NCBI GenBank assembly: GCA_963920765.1
Contig: OY987251.1
Location: forward strand, 15,131,219 to 15,195,218
From: Ulota crispa
Lineage: Eukaryota; Streptophyta; Bryopsida; Orthotrichales; Orthotrichaceae
DNA length: 64,000 bases
Direction: 5' to 3'
Part shown: positions 11,071 to 22,800 of the stretch, one piece after another
Numbering within the stretch: the first letter of the stretch is position 1
How the letters are laid out: every line of letters starts with the position of its first letter
Position numbers and translations under genes: made by a program
The notes under the pieces: model-generated
Seen by the model: the letters and a program-made list of their open reading frames with translations, nothing else
What the model was told of the DNA's origin: nothing
The model's database searches: none

Positions 11071-11946
11071 CCCCTAAGGACCAAGGAGCCCACTTTGGGC
11101 TTTCGGGATTTTTGGGCAAGCATTTCTCAAGTAAATACAAAAGATAAGATTGTGAAAATAAGAATGTATGTGCTCATATTATAAAACTTGCATATCTTCC
11201 AAAAAAAAGTGGAATTTAATAATTTTTTAGTGAGGTATGGTACCAAATGTGATTTAGATGTCAACATGGGCATCCTAAACAAAAATCAGAAAAAAAGGGA
11301 TTGAAGAAGGGTGTTGCCCAAATAGTGTTCAAAAGCACTTTACAATGGCTTGGTCAATGGGCAAAATTTGCAATTAACTCTCCTTGACTATGTAATAACT
11401 TTTATTTAACTTTTTATTTTTAGAAAAAAATTACTTTGGCAAGTACTCCACAAGATTTTCTAGGTTTACACCATACAAATTTTGTAATTAATATTTATTT
11501 CTATAAGAATTTCTTTGATGAAGTTTTCTTAGCGTATTGACAATTTGAACAAAGCAACTCCCGCTTCCAATTTTTTTCCATTATGTTTAAAGCATTGGGT
11601 AATCATGAAATTTGTGAGGCATATAGCCAACTTCATGCTCTACAATAAAGTTAAATTGCACAAGAAACTCATAAAAAGGAGGATATCGTTTTGAATGACC
11701 AAAAAAAAAATTGACACCTAAGAGAAGCTTCAAAAAAAGTTTTGCCCCTGCTTTGAGTGTTATAATCTAATGAAGAGTGCCCTCAAAAAATGTGAATTAT
11801 TGAGAGGATGTACATAAGTAAGTGACAAAATAGATCTTACGGTTAAATTATTGAAAAAAAATCAAAATTTTGATTTACTAATCACTTTATTGAGAGAGGT
11901 CAAATTTGAGCCATTTGACCATGTAATCACAAAAGAACTTTAGGGG
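11071..11946. mobile_element. TTAA-flanked non-autonomous element (A)
   Basis: TTAA at 11067-11070 and 11947-11950 bound an 876-bp segment. The left end is CCCCTAAGGACCAAGGAGCC; the right end reverse complements to CCCCTAAAGTTCTTTTG. Only the outer eight or nine bases match, so the pair has decayed. The subterminal GGTATGGTACCAAATGTG also occurs in element H (59467-59687), tying the two to one family. No transposase is encoded. Confidence 0.65.
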
Positions 11947-11950
11947 TTAA

Positions 11951-12712
11951 CCTTATGTTACCAATCCAAACATAAAATGTACTGTTTTTATCCTTTTATG
12001 CACTTTCACAATGCCCAAATTTATTCAATTTGATCTTTTTAGTATTTTTGTGTAAATACTTAACACATTTTTGCTATATGTTATCGGATTTTTTTTTTTT
12101 GCAAATGTTTGATAGTGCAAAGTATACAAGCACATAACAATTGAAGAATTCATTTTTATTTCCAACATTGACTCTTCAAGTATGACTTCAATGAAATTGA
12201 GCAGTAAAAGAATCTCAAAATTACTAAAATTAAAAAACTACTTTTAAATCCAACAAAAACAGATTCCTATAAGAAGTCACTTGATACAATCCATAATCAT
12301 GTTTCAAGAAAATCCCAATTTTGGACTTCTTCGTAGAATGATTCATAATCTTCACCAATATTGCAAAGTGATAAGGATTAGTCTCTTCACCTTTTGGTTT
12401 AGCAAAGGTATCAACATGATATTTTTTTTGGCTAGATGTTACCGATTGGAGAAAATTCGAACAGATTTAGACTAATGTAGGTTGGTCTCTCCATCTGTTA
12501 CCCAATTGTGGAATGTGGACATCCAAGATGTGGCTATTTGAGGAAAAAAAATCCTCGGTATCAATCGAGTGAGTGGTACCATGTGGCACTTTTTGAACAA
12601 ATTTTGAGTATTTTTTACTAAGTGTGCTATTTTTTAAATGACTAGGGTCCATTATTCACAAATTTTGTTTTGAAATGATTGGCAAGACATTCTTTGAAGT
12701 GGCACTTTGTAA
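11951..12712. other. AT-rich intergenic DNA
   Basis: Two small ORFs of 61-64 codons occur, without recognisable domains or codon bias. I see nothing else. Confidence 0.45.
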
Positions 12713-12720
12713 TATATTAT

Positions 12721-13164
12721 GGGAATTGATATGGGCACACCGGAGGTTGATATATGCACACCCCTGGGGTAATTTAGATTTCTACCATCAAAAAGAGTTT
12801 TGATTTTTAGGAGCTGAAACTTGGTATGCTTGATGGGGGTTGCATAACATCAATGATGCAAGACAATAAAATAATAATTATACTCTGTATGTTAGGCACA
12901 GTTCTTTGAATGGCCTAACAAAGTGTTCTCAATCTTTTTGTCCCCCCATTGTACATCCTTGTAATTACATCTATTCACTTCCATAGATTTTCCAATATTT
13001 TAGAGGTGATGGTTATGGGTACACTGATGGTTATGAGTGTTGCTACCTTCAATCCAAATATGAATTCAAGAATTCTCAAACTCAACTTTTTGATGATAGG
13101 AATCTAAAATTTCTCCCCTCGGGGGTGTGCATATATCAACCCCGGTGTGCCCATATCAATTCCC
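12721..13164. mobile_element. Foldback MITE, older of a nested pair
   Basis: A 444-bp palindrome-like element has ends GGGAATTGATATGGGCACAC and its reverse complement. An 8-bp target duplication TATATTAT lies at 12713-12720 on the left. On the right the matching copy is at 13498-13505, because a second foldback (13169-13492) has inserted immediately after this element's right end. A related copy is at 48843-49256. Long arms, no ORF and 8-9 bp duplications suggest a MULE-type or hAT-type MITE. The superfamily is inference. Confidence 0.85.
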
Positions 13165-13168
13165 TACA

Positions 13169-13492
13169 CGGAAAATTTCATGGATACCCCTAAAAAAATT
13201 TCATATTTTCATAGATACCCATACTTTTTTCAGAAATTTCACAAATACCCTTGAACCAGAATTTTCAGGCATTTGTTTTGTTGTGCATATCACTTCCTTC
13301 TCCCTTTGTGTGCACACTACTTTTTTCTTGTTATTTCTTGTTACGCGTGCACACAACAAAAAAGGGAAAATGGCATACACGACAAAACAAACACCCGAAA
13401 ATTTTGGTCTGAGGGTATTTGTGAAATATCTGAAAAAGCAGGCGTATCTATGAAAATATGACAAACTTCGGGGGTTTCCATGAAATCTTCCC
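13169..13492. mobile_element. Foldback MITE, younger of a nested pair (9-bp TSD)
   Basis: A 324-bp long inverted repeat with ends close to GGGAAAATTTCATGGATACC. It is flanked by TTCCCTACA (13160-13168) and TTCCCTATA (13493-13501), a 9-bp target duplication with one substitution. Two further copies lie at 49912-50222 and 50539-50859. A 9-bp duplication is typical of Mutator-like elements. It carries no transposase; apparent ORFs on both strands read the same palindrome. It ends about 240 bp upstream of the UBX-gene start codon. Confidence 0.9.
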
Positions 13493-13497
13493 TTCCC

Positions 13498-13506
13498 TAT
13501 ATTATA
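13498..13506 (+). promoter_or_regulatory. Candidate TATA box of the UBX gene
   Basis: TATATTATA lies about 225 bp upstream of the ATG at 13733 and at the start of a CT-rich leader. It coincides with the target-site sequence of the older foldback element. The two MITEs therefore sit directly against the putative core promoter. The start site itself cannot be read from sequence. Confidence 0.4.
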
Positions 13507-13732
13507 TGCTTCACACTTTACTTTTAAATTCGAATTACCGCAAAGCCCCCTCGTTGCTCCTCAATGCTTCCAAAGTCTTCGTCTTCTTCGTCGTCGTCGT
13601 TGTCGCAACGTTGTCATCAGCTCTCCAGGCTCCTCGCACCAATTTGCCTCCACTTTCCCGCAATCTCACGTCTTCCTCTGTATCCTCTTCTCCATCTCCA
13701 GTCCCGCACTACTTCCCCACGGCTTCATCTCT

Positions 13733-16700
13733 ATGGAGGCTGCCGCGGGACCCCATGAACTCTCGGATCCTCCTGGAACTCTTTTCTTCCAGGGTTCCAT
13801 CTCCGAGGCCATCGTCCGTGCTCAGGCCGATAATTTAGTTCTCATCGTATTTGTCGCAGGTCAGGATCACGCTCATTGCCACCGTGTTGCCAGATTAGGT
13901 GCATGAGCAACAGACTGATGTTTCAGGGTTTTGGTTTTTGGACAGGGGAGAATGAGGAGTCGGTGTCGCTGGAGTTGACAACTTTTCAGAATCCTGCGGT
14001 GGGTTGATGTTGAACTTGTCTCATGATTGAAGGTTCTAGGGTGGAGGATTCATACTCTGCTGCAATTTCATTATGGACTTTTATGTCAGCGTAATTGACA
14101 GATTCCAGAGAATATGTTAATATTATTAGGGTTTACTTTCAATTTTCACTTCGGGGCTATTTAGGTCACACCTTATTCCGTTTTAGGAGTGCGAGATGAT
14201 TGAGGGTTTGAAGGATCCTAGGGTCGAGTGATAAGATCCTTCTTGAAAAATGGTGTAACTCGTTGTGAACAAAAGTACTCAACAGCTCCGGGAGAGTTTA
14301 AAAGAGTGCACTTTGGCTTCTTGCTCCAGCGACATCTGAGTAACACCCAATCTGATGAATACTGTAACGTCAGTATCTAGGGTACCAAATCACAACCTTT
14401 GACTATATTCATTGTGAAATCCGGGGATGACTCAAAGGGAGATGGGATTCCTGGCAGGTGTTGGACGAGGTAAAGAAACAGAGCCTGTTTCTGCGATTGC
14501 AGGAAGGAAGCACGGATGCAAATTATTTCTCCGCCATTTGTATCCTCTTTATCATTTTGAGCTGCTATCATTCTTTCATTCATTTGATTTCTCCTGCCTT
14601 TCAGTCCGTGATTGCCGTCGGAGTCACGTCATTGAGAATTGCTACAGTGAGGCTGTTTCTATCGTTGGAATTTGGAATTTTTTCTAGGTCTTCTGGTGAG
14701 AGTGAGGGGAGCAATAATACTGGAATTTTAGTCCTTAATAAGAGCTTTATAAGTTCCCGTAAGACATGTTCCGACGATTACCTTGATTGGTTACAAAGGA
14801 TCGTTGCTGCAACAGCTCGGTACGCCTCTGTTTCTCATAGTGTAGCACCTACAGTATGCACTTTCCGAGTAATTCTGGCATGTTATGTATGCATCTGATT
14901 GGACAACTTCCGCATGTCAAGTTGTGAACACTTGTGAGATGAGCTTGTTTGTCCCTTGAGGCAGTACAATTGACTTGGATTGAGTGTAACCTATACAGAG
15001 TTTTCTCACGAGTGCTGAAGATATTATATGTGTTACTTCGACGTTAGCAGTACCCTTTCATTAGTGTCTCATAATTGAAACAAGAATTTTCCTTTAGCGT
15101 CACACTGATTGTCATTTTGACAGAGGGCTACCAAGAAGCCGAGCCATTTTTGACAGCTCTACGGCATGCCGTCACCACATTCAACACGGAGGTTTGTCTG
15201 ATTCTAAACCATATCGTATTGGTTTCTGGATGGCGCACTGTTTGTATAACATTGATCACATGTCAAAGGTAGACAATAACGAGTCCTAACGATCCATATT
15301 CCTCAAGAGTATTTATTTCTGTTGCAATGCCTATTTTCTTCAATACTTTGTGAATGATTGTGAGGTAGTATGTTAAATATCCAATTTATGCTCTCCCATC
15401 AGGTGCAAGGAGCTGTAGCAAGCGCGATGGTTGCCTTTCTTTCTACAGCAAAGAACATGACTGCGAGTGGCACACCTTCGGCTCCTGAACCTCAGTCTGC
15501 AGGTGAGGCCTCTGCAACAATATATGTCTGATGTTCCTTGGTCGATGTGCATTTTAATCCCTCAAGTACCAAAAGTCCAAATTAGGTCTCTTGCTTTCAT
15601 AATACGTTCTGAATATGTAATATCGGGGCTTTCTTTTGTCCGATTATGTTTATTTTGACGAACATATGCAATGCTCTTCACTAGTTCTGATATAAAATTT
15701 GGCCTCGGTTGAATCATACCTTTTATAATATAATCAATCAATTCGGTCATTTCCATACCACGAGTCCTTCGTCATTTAGATGTTTCAAGTGTGTAGTGTA
15801 GTCTAGGGGCAATATAGTTATTCAATAAACGTGTCGGCTAAGTGCAGACAAGTCTACCGTTGAAGATACACAAGTCGCATCAAGTTCCAGCACAGCGACG
15901 CCTTCTGCGGCTTCCGTGCCTGCAGGATCGCTTCCTAGTAAATCTGAGGAATTGCCAATGGAGGTGGACTTTCAGGCACCAGCTGAAGTTACTGAGACAC
16001 GCTTGAGTCCAGACTCTAAACCCTCGACGATTGAAAGTGGTGACTGGGGTGGTAACATCGAAACAGGGATCAACGCATCAGCTTCAACACCCGAGGCTTT
16101 GAGAAGCAGTTTGCAAACTTCAAAGCCTGTTCAGAAGCAGTCCTCTACAACGGGTGTCAAGCAGGGGAATGGAAAGAAGGCGCCTTTGCAGCAGGAGCCA
16201 CCAGCGCCTAAACCAGTCCGTGTCAGAACCGGCCCATTTCCGCTGCAGGTGAGGCTCACAACTGGTGAAACAATCCAAGGAAGTTTTGAGTCATACCAGC
16301 TGTTGAGGGATGTGAAGAATTTTGTCGACCTACAGCGAACGGATGGAAATATGGAGTTTCAGTTGGCCGTTCCGTTTCCTCGAAAAGTGTTTACCGAAGG
16401 AGGTAGCTAATTTGCCTTTCTCTTCATTTGCATTCCCCTTGATTTATTGCTGTACAAAAGACACTTAAAGGCTCGCTTCTCAAAGTAGCAATCTCAGGAA
16501 ATCAGTATTACTTCACAACAATATAGTTGCCTGCCTCCTTGACTGAAGTTTTGTGTTTAGCGTGTTTTTTCTTAAAAACTGTTGGCTCTCAATGACATCC
16601 ATGTATATTACGTTTCTTGGGTATGGAGTTATGCATGCTGAGATATCTGTATTTTGTGCAGATATGGATACGACTTTAACTAAGTTGGGCCTTGGTCCAC

Positions 16701-17642
16701 GCTCAGCATTAATATTAGTTGGGAGGGGTAATCCAACGGTCAATCCATCTCATGCAAGGGCTTTAGCAAATAATGCTGCGGACACTTCTTCACAAGGTGA
16801 ATCAACCACAGCGGATGGCTCTTACCTTGGAAAATTCCTGTCGTATTTGAGTCCGTATGTGTACGGCAAGCCAGCTGCTGCTTCACGAGATCAAACCAGC
16901 TCCGCATCTTCATCTCAGAACGGTAAGTTTCCAAGACTATTTTTGAAGTCTATTTTTTTGCTTTGTCCTTGTGTGTTATGGTGATTTAAATTCTACTGAG
17001 TAGAGAAATTTTGTTAGCGAATAACTTCAACCACAAAGTGCTGAAATTACCAGTAGTAGCTCCTTCCATTTTTATTGGGATTTGAAGTCGATCATTTGAT
17101 GAAGGTAATAATATGTACTGCTTGATCAATTGAAACCTGCTTCAAAAGTTAATTGATTCGAATGGGGACTTTCTTTGTTTACCTCGGGTATTGAGTGGCT
17201 AACACCGCCTATTTGATGTCTCTCATTATTTGTTATGGTAGGATGAGTACCTTTTTCCTTCATTTAGTCGATCATGCTACTGGCCATGTGTAGTAGAGAT
17301 TGGTCTCAGAAAGTTGTTTGTGATGTTCTTATTGAGAGCACTCACAATACAGACGTTGATGAAATGTCAGATGCAAGCCCAACTACTTCTAGAGCGTTGA
17401 GGCAGGGTTCTCAGCCGCCACTGGTGAACTCAAGCGCACCAGAACCACCCTTTGAAACTCCATTCAATGGTGGTTCTAAACAAGAGAATTCTGCACAAGG
17501 TGGAAGGTTGAGTCAAAGAAGGGGAGGTAGTGGTAATGTTCACACTCTACGGAAAGATGATGAGGGTGCTCCAACGGGCAACACATATTGGAATGGCAAC
17601 TCGACACAATTTGGAGGAAATGATGAAGCCAAAGAAGATTGA
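13733..17642 (+). CDS. UBX-domain protein, UBXN4/PUX11-like CDC48 adaptor
   Basis: Multi-exon gene. Supported exons: 13733-13859, 13946-13999, 14458-14539, about 15124-15191, 15403-15502, 15848-16402, 16662-16922 and 17353-17642 (stop TGA). Most junctions are canonical GT-AG with matching phases. The N-terminus (LFFQGSISEAIVRAQADNLV, then ENEESVSLE) is the thioredoxin/UAS-like domain of the family. A long Ser/Pro/Thr linker follows. The UBX domain begins near VRTGPFPLQVRLTTGE and holds the FPR cis-proline signature (AVPFPRKVFTEGD) that docks onto CDC48/p97. After it come a hydrophobic segment (SYLGKFLSYLSPYVYG) and a conserved tail WNGNSTQFGG. Known relatives sit at the ER membrane and aid ER-associated degradation. 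The total is about 510-530 residues. The stretch 14540-15123 is unresolved: an exon at 14605-14646 keeps phase but reads poorly. Confidence 0.85.
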
Positions 17643-17788
17643 GTTTGGATGCGTTCATTGTTAAATTTGTTAATTTTTTATATCACTTCGGCTCCTATGT
17701 AGTTTACTTTTCTCTTTCAGTAGTGTGGACCTTTATTTTTGTAAGGTGCTAGAGTATGTTGCAAGAAGTAACCAGGGAGGCTTAGGAG

Positions 17789-17794
17789 AATAAA
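17789..17794 (+). terminator. Candidate polyadenylation signal AATAAA
   Basis: AATAAA is 147 bp downstream of the UBX-gene stop codon, inside a T-rich 3' region. This spacing is normal for plant mRNAs. Confidence 0.5.
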
Positions 17795-17799
17795 GTTTA

Positions 17800-18283
17800 A
17801 GATTGAGTCTTGGAAACTTCTCATGTACTATTTACCCTTCAGATGAACTTGGGCATATAAGAGAAAAGAGACAATGAATATACAATTGGAGATAGGGAAC
17901 CCATTTATTATGCAAGTGTCATCTACACACAAGTCTTATTTATCAAACATGTGTCTCACAAGAAGTGAAGTGAGATGCTATTATTGGTTGCAATGTTTCA
18001 ATGCTTTCATGATTACCTTGCACGCCCAAATATTTTTGGAATATGTGCATATTTTGCTCACATGTGTACAAATATATCATTGTAGTCTCATCATGTCTGT
18101 GATAAAGGAAGGTTTTTTTTACTTGTTACTTGGATGAAAATGAGGAGCTTGGACAAAGCTCACAACATGAATTTTGATTTTCGATCGATGTGGAATTGTA
18201 CCTTATATAAGGTAGCAGCATCTATAAGCATTGCGTCCCCATACTTGCCACTTGATAGTGGTAGGGCTAACCAATAAAAAAAC
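17800..18283. other. Intergenic DNA between the UBX gene and ClpB
   Basis: No gene is supported; a 87-codon frame at 17874-18137 has no domain. Confidence 0.4.
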
Positions 18284-18363
18284 AAATGGTTGTGGGTGAT
18301 TGAGTGATGGTTATGGGTGATGAAGTGATGGTTGTGGGTGATGAAGTGATGGTTGTGGGTGAC
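18284..18363. repeat. 21-bp tandem repeat (about four copies)
   Basis: The unit TGATGGTTGTGGGTGATGAA plus one G is repeated three to four times, with TTGTGGG/TTATGGG variants. On the minus strand it reads as His-Asn-His-His-Phe-Ile-Thr repeats; this is an artefact of the period being a multiple of three. It is the start of the dispersed repeat described next. Confidence 0.85.
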
Positions 18364-18626
18364 TAGCATGAGGTTTTGAGAACCCATCTCACTATTTAAG
18401 AATTAACAAGCCTTGTTTTTAGCATCTCTTACACATGGTTCTTACAATTTCAGTGATTTTGGTTTTTGAAAAATCTTTGTGAACAAATGCTTGCAATTGG
18501 AACCTTGAAATTGATGCCAATATTTTTGGTTTCCATTTCCTAACTTACAATATTTTTTTCAAAGTTAGTCAATTGTTTTCCCTACTCCAACTCTTATTTC
18601 CATGCTTATGGGTGCACCTACCTTAG
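18284..18626 (+). repeat. Dispersed repeat R1, copy 1 (holds an empty TTAA-type site)
   Basis: This segment matches, in inverse orientation, 59692-59992. Shared stretches include TTGGAACCTTGAAATTGATG, GCCAATATTTTTGGTTTCCA and CTTACAATTTCAGTGATTTT. Position 18300-18303 reads TTGA exactly where copy 2 carries the TTAA-flanked element I (59997-60638). Copy 1 therefore approximates the pre-insertion state. Confidence 0.8.
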
Positions 18627-18629
18627 AGT

Positions 18630-19876
18630 GTATCTGGACATTGTGTTGGTCTAGATACACTCCACATATAACTTACAACTCCATAATAATCAAAATTCAA
18701 ATTTCACCCTTAATAACTGTACACCATCCATTCTGAGCAGAGTTTAGGGTAGTTTAGCGTTAGGCTACAAGCCTTACCATTTCTAATATCAACGATCATT
18801 AGTTCCTTCATTTGCATTCAAAATCAAACTACTCTGTAAATCAATTTCATTGCAAAAACATGAACAATATCTATTACAAAACTTTTAAGACTATACGACA
18901 TCCTCTAATGGAACAATGCATAACATAACCTTCACTAGGGGTTCCCTTTACTCTCCAAATATGAGGATCCCAGAGAATGCCATTCGCTAGCTCTAGCAAA
19001 GAACCAATCAACTTTCAAAATCTATAACTAAAACCTCCCCCAAGTATATATAGGGAGGCATATTCCTCCACGGCTGGGGAGGAATCAAACCTGGTGAACA
19101 ATGTTATGCGTCAGAACGATTTAAATCAATCGTATTTGGCCAGTGCTTGATTTTGGCATAATCTCTTACCGCTTTGCCGCTAGATTGGAATTCCACGAGA
19201 TGGTAGGTACAGGACATTCATGTGAGAAAGCTGGAGCCTAAGCTTCCAGCTTTGGGGATGAGCACTGCAATTTCTCGTCCCATCCATATAATTAAATTGA
19301 ATATTTTTTCACCCTATGCGTGTATTCCATATCTTGGTTTGAAGACTGGAAATCGAGACAAATCCACTCCCATAAAGGTGACTGGAAAAGTCAAATCATG
19401 TAACATACAACATAATAAATCATGCCAATAAACATCTCATAACTCAATAGAAATATCTTTAAAGAAAATCACCGTAGAATTGCTGGATTTATCAATTTAT
19501 AAGGCATTAGACGACCAGCAGCAGGCAGACACTAATGATACATATGCTCATCAGCAAATCAACAGACTAAATCCTACTTAAGAATCTACAAAAGAAGTAC
19601 AAAAATACCGAGAAATTCCTATCACCACTCCGAGATACTACTGCACAAATGTTCTAACCTAGAAGAAGGAAGGCCGCTGGTCATGTAACAACTCTCAGTA
19701 CACGAACAAAGAAAAGACTAGGTGACAGTTCAAATCTCATCACCTCACTCCGAGAACATCAGATGAAACTGGGATGCTGAACGGTCACGTTCACAAAAGA
19801 CATTCTCTTGATCGCTACAACGTCGCTGGACATATGATCACCTCGAAAACAGATCAGGTACTCAATAGATAAGTGA
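18630..19876. other. Intergenic DNA and 3' flank of ClpB copy 1
   Basis: The first half is AT-rich without features. From about 19600 the composition becomes more balanced; this is probably the 3'UTR of ClpB copy 1. It is clearly unlike the 3' flank of ClpB copy 2. Confidence 0.4.
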
Positions 19877-22800
19877 TCAATTCTGCTGACCCTGAGCATA
19901 CGCATAGGGATCAGCGTCTGCCGCCTGGTTGGAAGAATCTATTGCCTGCAATTTCCGGAAGGTCAGCTTCTGCTGTGGAAGACCGCCCCCTGCCACGGTT
20001 ACCAGGTCCGTGTCCACCAAGATCGTGTCCTCTTCCTTGAACTCCCCTTTCAAAATTGACCGAGCCAGCTCGTTCTCCACGCTCTGCTGGATCACCCTCT
20101 TCACCGGCCGCGCTCCGTAGTTCGGGTCGTACCCCAAGCTCGCCAGCAGTTGCACCGCGCTCTCCGTCACCTTCAGAATGATCTTCCGATCCTTCAGCCT
20201 CTTCTGCACCCGGTCCACCTGCAACCAACCCCGCAACCACCGTCAGCGATTCCCACCACCACCACCACCAAGAACAAGCCAAAAAACCACCGAGAACACC
20301 AACACCATTCCCCTCCCCAACTTCCCTCTCCTTCACTCACACCCAGCATCTCCTGTCAGCACCATACGACCGACGACAATTCACCGGCACCACCCGTACC
20401 TGCAGCTTCACGATTCTGCTGATCTGGTCCCGGTCCAGCTGCTGGAACACGATGTACTCGTCGATGCGGTTCATGAACTCCGGCCGGAACGTGTCCCGAG
20501 CCGCGTCCATCACGCGCGCTCTCATCGCCTCGTAGATCACCTCCTTGCTGCTGCCCGCGCTGTCCGCGCTGTTCAGCACGTACTGCGACCCCACGTTCGA
20601 CGTCATGATGATCACCGAGTTCGTGAAGTTTATCGTCCGCCCCTGCGAGTCCGTCACGCGCCCGTCGTCCAGAATCTGCAGGAAGATGTTGAACACGTCG
20701 CTGTGCGCCTTCTCGATCTCGTCGAACAGGATCACCGCGTACGGCCTCCGCCGCACCGCCTCCGTCAGCTGCCCGCCCTCCTCGTACCCCACGTACCCGG
20801 GCGGCGCGCCGATCAGCCGCGACACCGCGTGCTTCTCCATGTACTCGCTCATGTCGATGCGCACGATCGACTCCTCCGTGTTGAACAGGTACGACGCCAG
20901 CGCCTTCGCCAGCTCCGTCTTGCCCACCCCCGTCGGCCCCATGAACATGAAGCTCGCGATCGGCTTGTTCGGGTCCGACAGCCCCGCCCTCGACCGCTGG
21001 ATCGCCTCCGCCACCGCCTTCACCGCCGGGTCCTGCCCCACCACGCGCTTGTGCAGCTCGTCGTCCAGCCGCAGCAGCTTCTCCCGCTCCGACTGCTGCA
21101 GCTTCGAGATCGGAATGCCCGTCCACTTGCTCACCACCTCCGCGATGTCGTTCCCCGTCACCTCCTCCCGCAGCATCGACGCCCCGCTGCTCTGGTACTC
21201 GTCCAGCGCCTTCTCCGCCGCGTCCAGCTGCCGCTGCAGCGTCATCAGGCTCCCGTACTTCAGCTCCGCCGCCCGGTTCAGGTCGTAGTCGCGCTCCGCC
21301 TGTTGGATCTCCAGGTTCACCCTGTCCACCTGCGCAAGCCCAAAAAACACACGCCTCGTCACTCCCGCGTCCCACCCGCCCTTCTACACCCACGTTCCCC
21401 TTCCGAACCACCTGCATTGCTTCCTACACAACGACTCGCCGCTGCACCAACGCAAGCAATCACAAGGCACCGGAAACTCTGACACTACCCACACCAAGTC
21501 AAACCGCACGCGCCGATGATCTCAGACATCATTCCACACTGCACTCTACCCTGCTGCACCCACCTCCTCTTTGATCGACTGGATCCGGGTCATCACAGAT
21601 TTCTCGTGCTCCCACTGGTCCGTCAGCTCCTTCTGCCTCGACTTCAAAAGCTCCAGCTCCGACACGATTCGGTCCAGCCGGTCCCGAGATGCCTTGTCCG
21701 TGTCGTTCTTCAGCGACAGCCTTTCCATTTCCAGCTTCAGCACCGCCCTGTCTATTTCGTCCAGTGCCGTCGGCTTCGACGTTATCTCCATCTTCAGCTT
21801 CGCAGCGGCTTCGTCCACCAGGTCGATTGCTGCACATCGCCCACTTCCCCATCACAACAGCAACTTCCAAACAGAAACCAAGCCCGTGGCGAGATGTTCT
21901 GACCAACAGATACCCCCAATCAGCTACGCAAGACTCCGGACACCGTCACCACTTACCTTTGTCGGGGAGGAACCGATCCGCGATGTACCGATCGGACAAC
22001 ATGGCCGCCTCCACCAGAGCGCTGTCAGAAATCCGCACTCCGTGATGCAGTTCGTACCGCTCACGAAGGCCTCTCAAGATGGACACCGTGTCCTCCACAC
22101 TCGGTTGGTCCACGAACACCTGCTGGAACCGACGCTCCAGCGCCGGATCCTTCTCGATGTACTTCCGGAACTCGTCCAGCGTCGTGGCTCCGATGCACCG
22201 CAGCTCTCCACGCCCCAGCATGGGCTTCAGTAGATTTCCGGCATCCATGGCCCCACTCGCGGCACCTGCACGTCGTGATCACAAATGCCGACCCTTGAGA
22301 ACGGATGAAAGAGCAACACAACGTGCGATGGACAACTTTCCATGCAAAACACGACTATTCCAGAAGACCTAAGATGATGAGCGGACTTACCAGCACCAAC
22401 AACAGTATGGATCTCATCAATAAACAAAACGATCTGACCATCGGAGTCGGTCACCTCCTTCAGTACAGCCTTCAGTCTGTCCTCGAACTCTCCGCGGAAC
22501 TTAGCGCCCGCTATCAACGATCCCATGTCTAGAGAAATCACCTGCGAACAACAAACAGAAAACAGTCAGGCACAACTCGCTCTTCACAAAACTATCACTA
22601 ACACGTAGAATCACTTCGAGAAATTGATGCTTGAATCAAGACCAGGGTTGTGGAAAGCGTACCTTGCGATTCAACAATGCCGACGGCACGTCTCCCTGCA
22701 CGATTCTCTGAGCCAAACTGTCCACATACATCACGGCCCATTCAGTCCAAGAGATTCAAATCTCGAAATCAAGTGACCATATCATGAAGTACTTTCATCA

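Noticed and set aside
10851-11147. Tyr-Ile repeat ORFs
   Set aside because: Translation of the (TA)n microsatellite.
13127-13464. ORFs on both strands with similar peptides, also at 49923-50183 and 50534-50741
   Set aside because: The sequences are near-perfect palindromes (foldback MITEs), so the two strands read alike. No domain, start context or codon bias is present.
20178-22372. Long ORFs on the plus strand and in shifted minus frames (up to 434 codons), and the same at 54184-56378
   Set aside because: They are shadow frames of the GC-rich ClpB exons, rich in Arg, His, Ala and Gly, and run across introns. The minus-strand ClpB exons explain the region fully.
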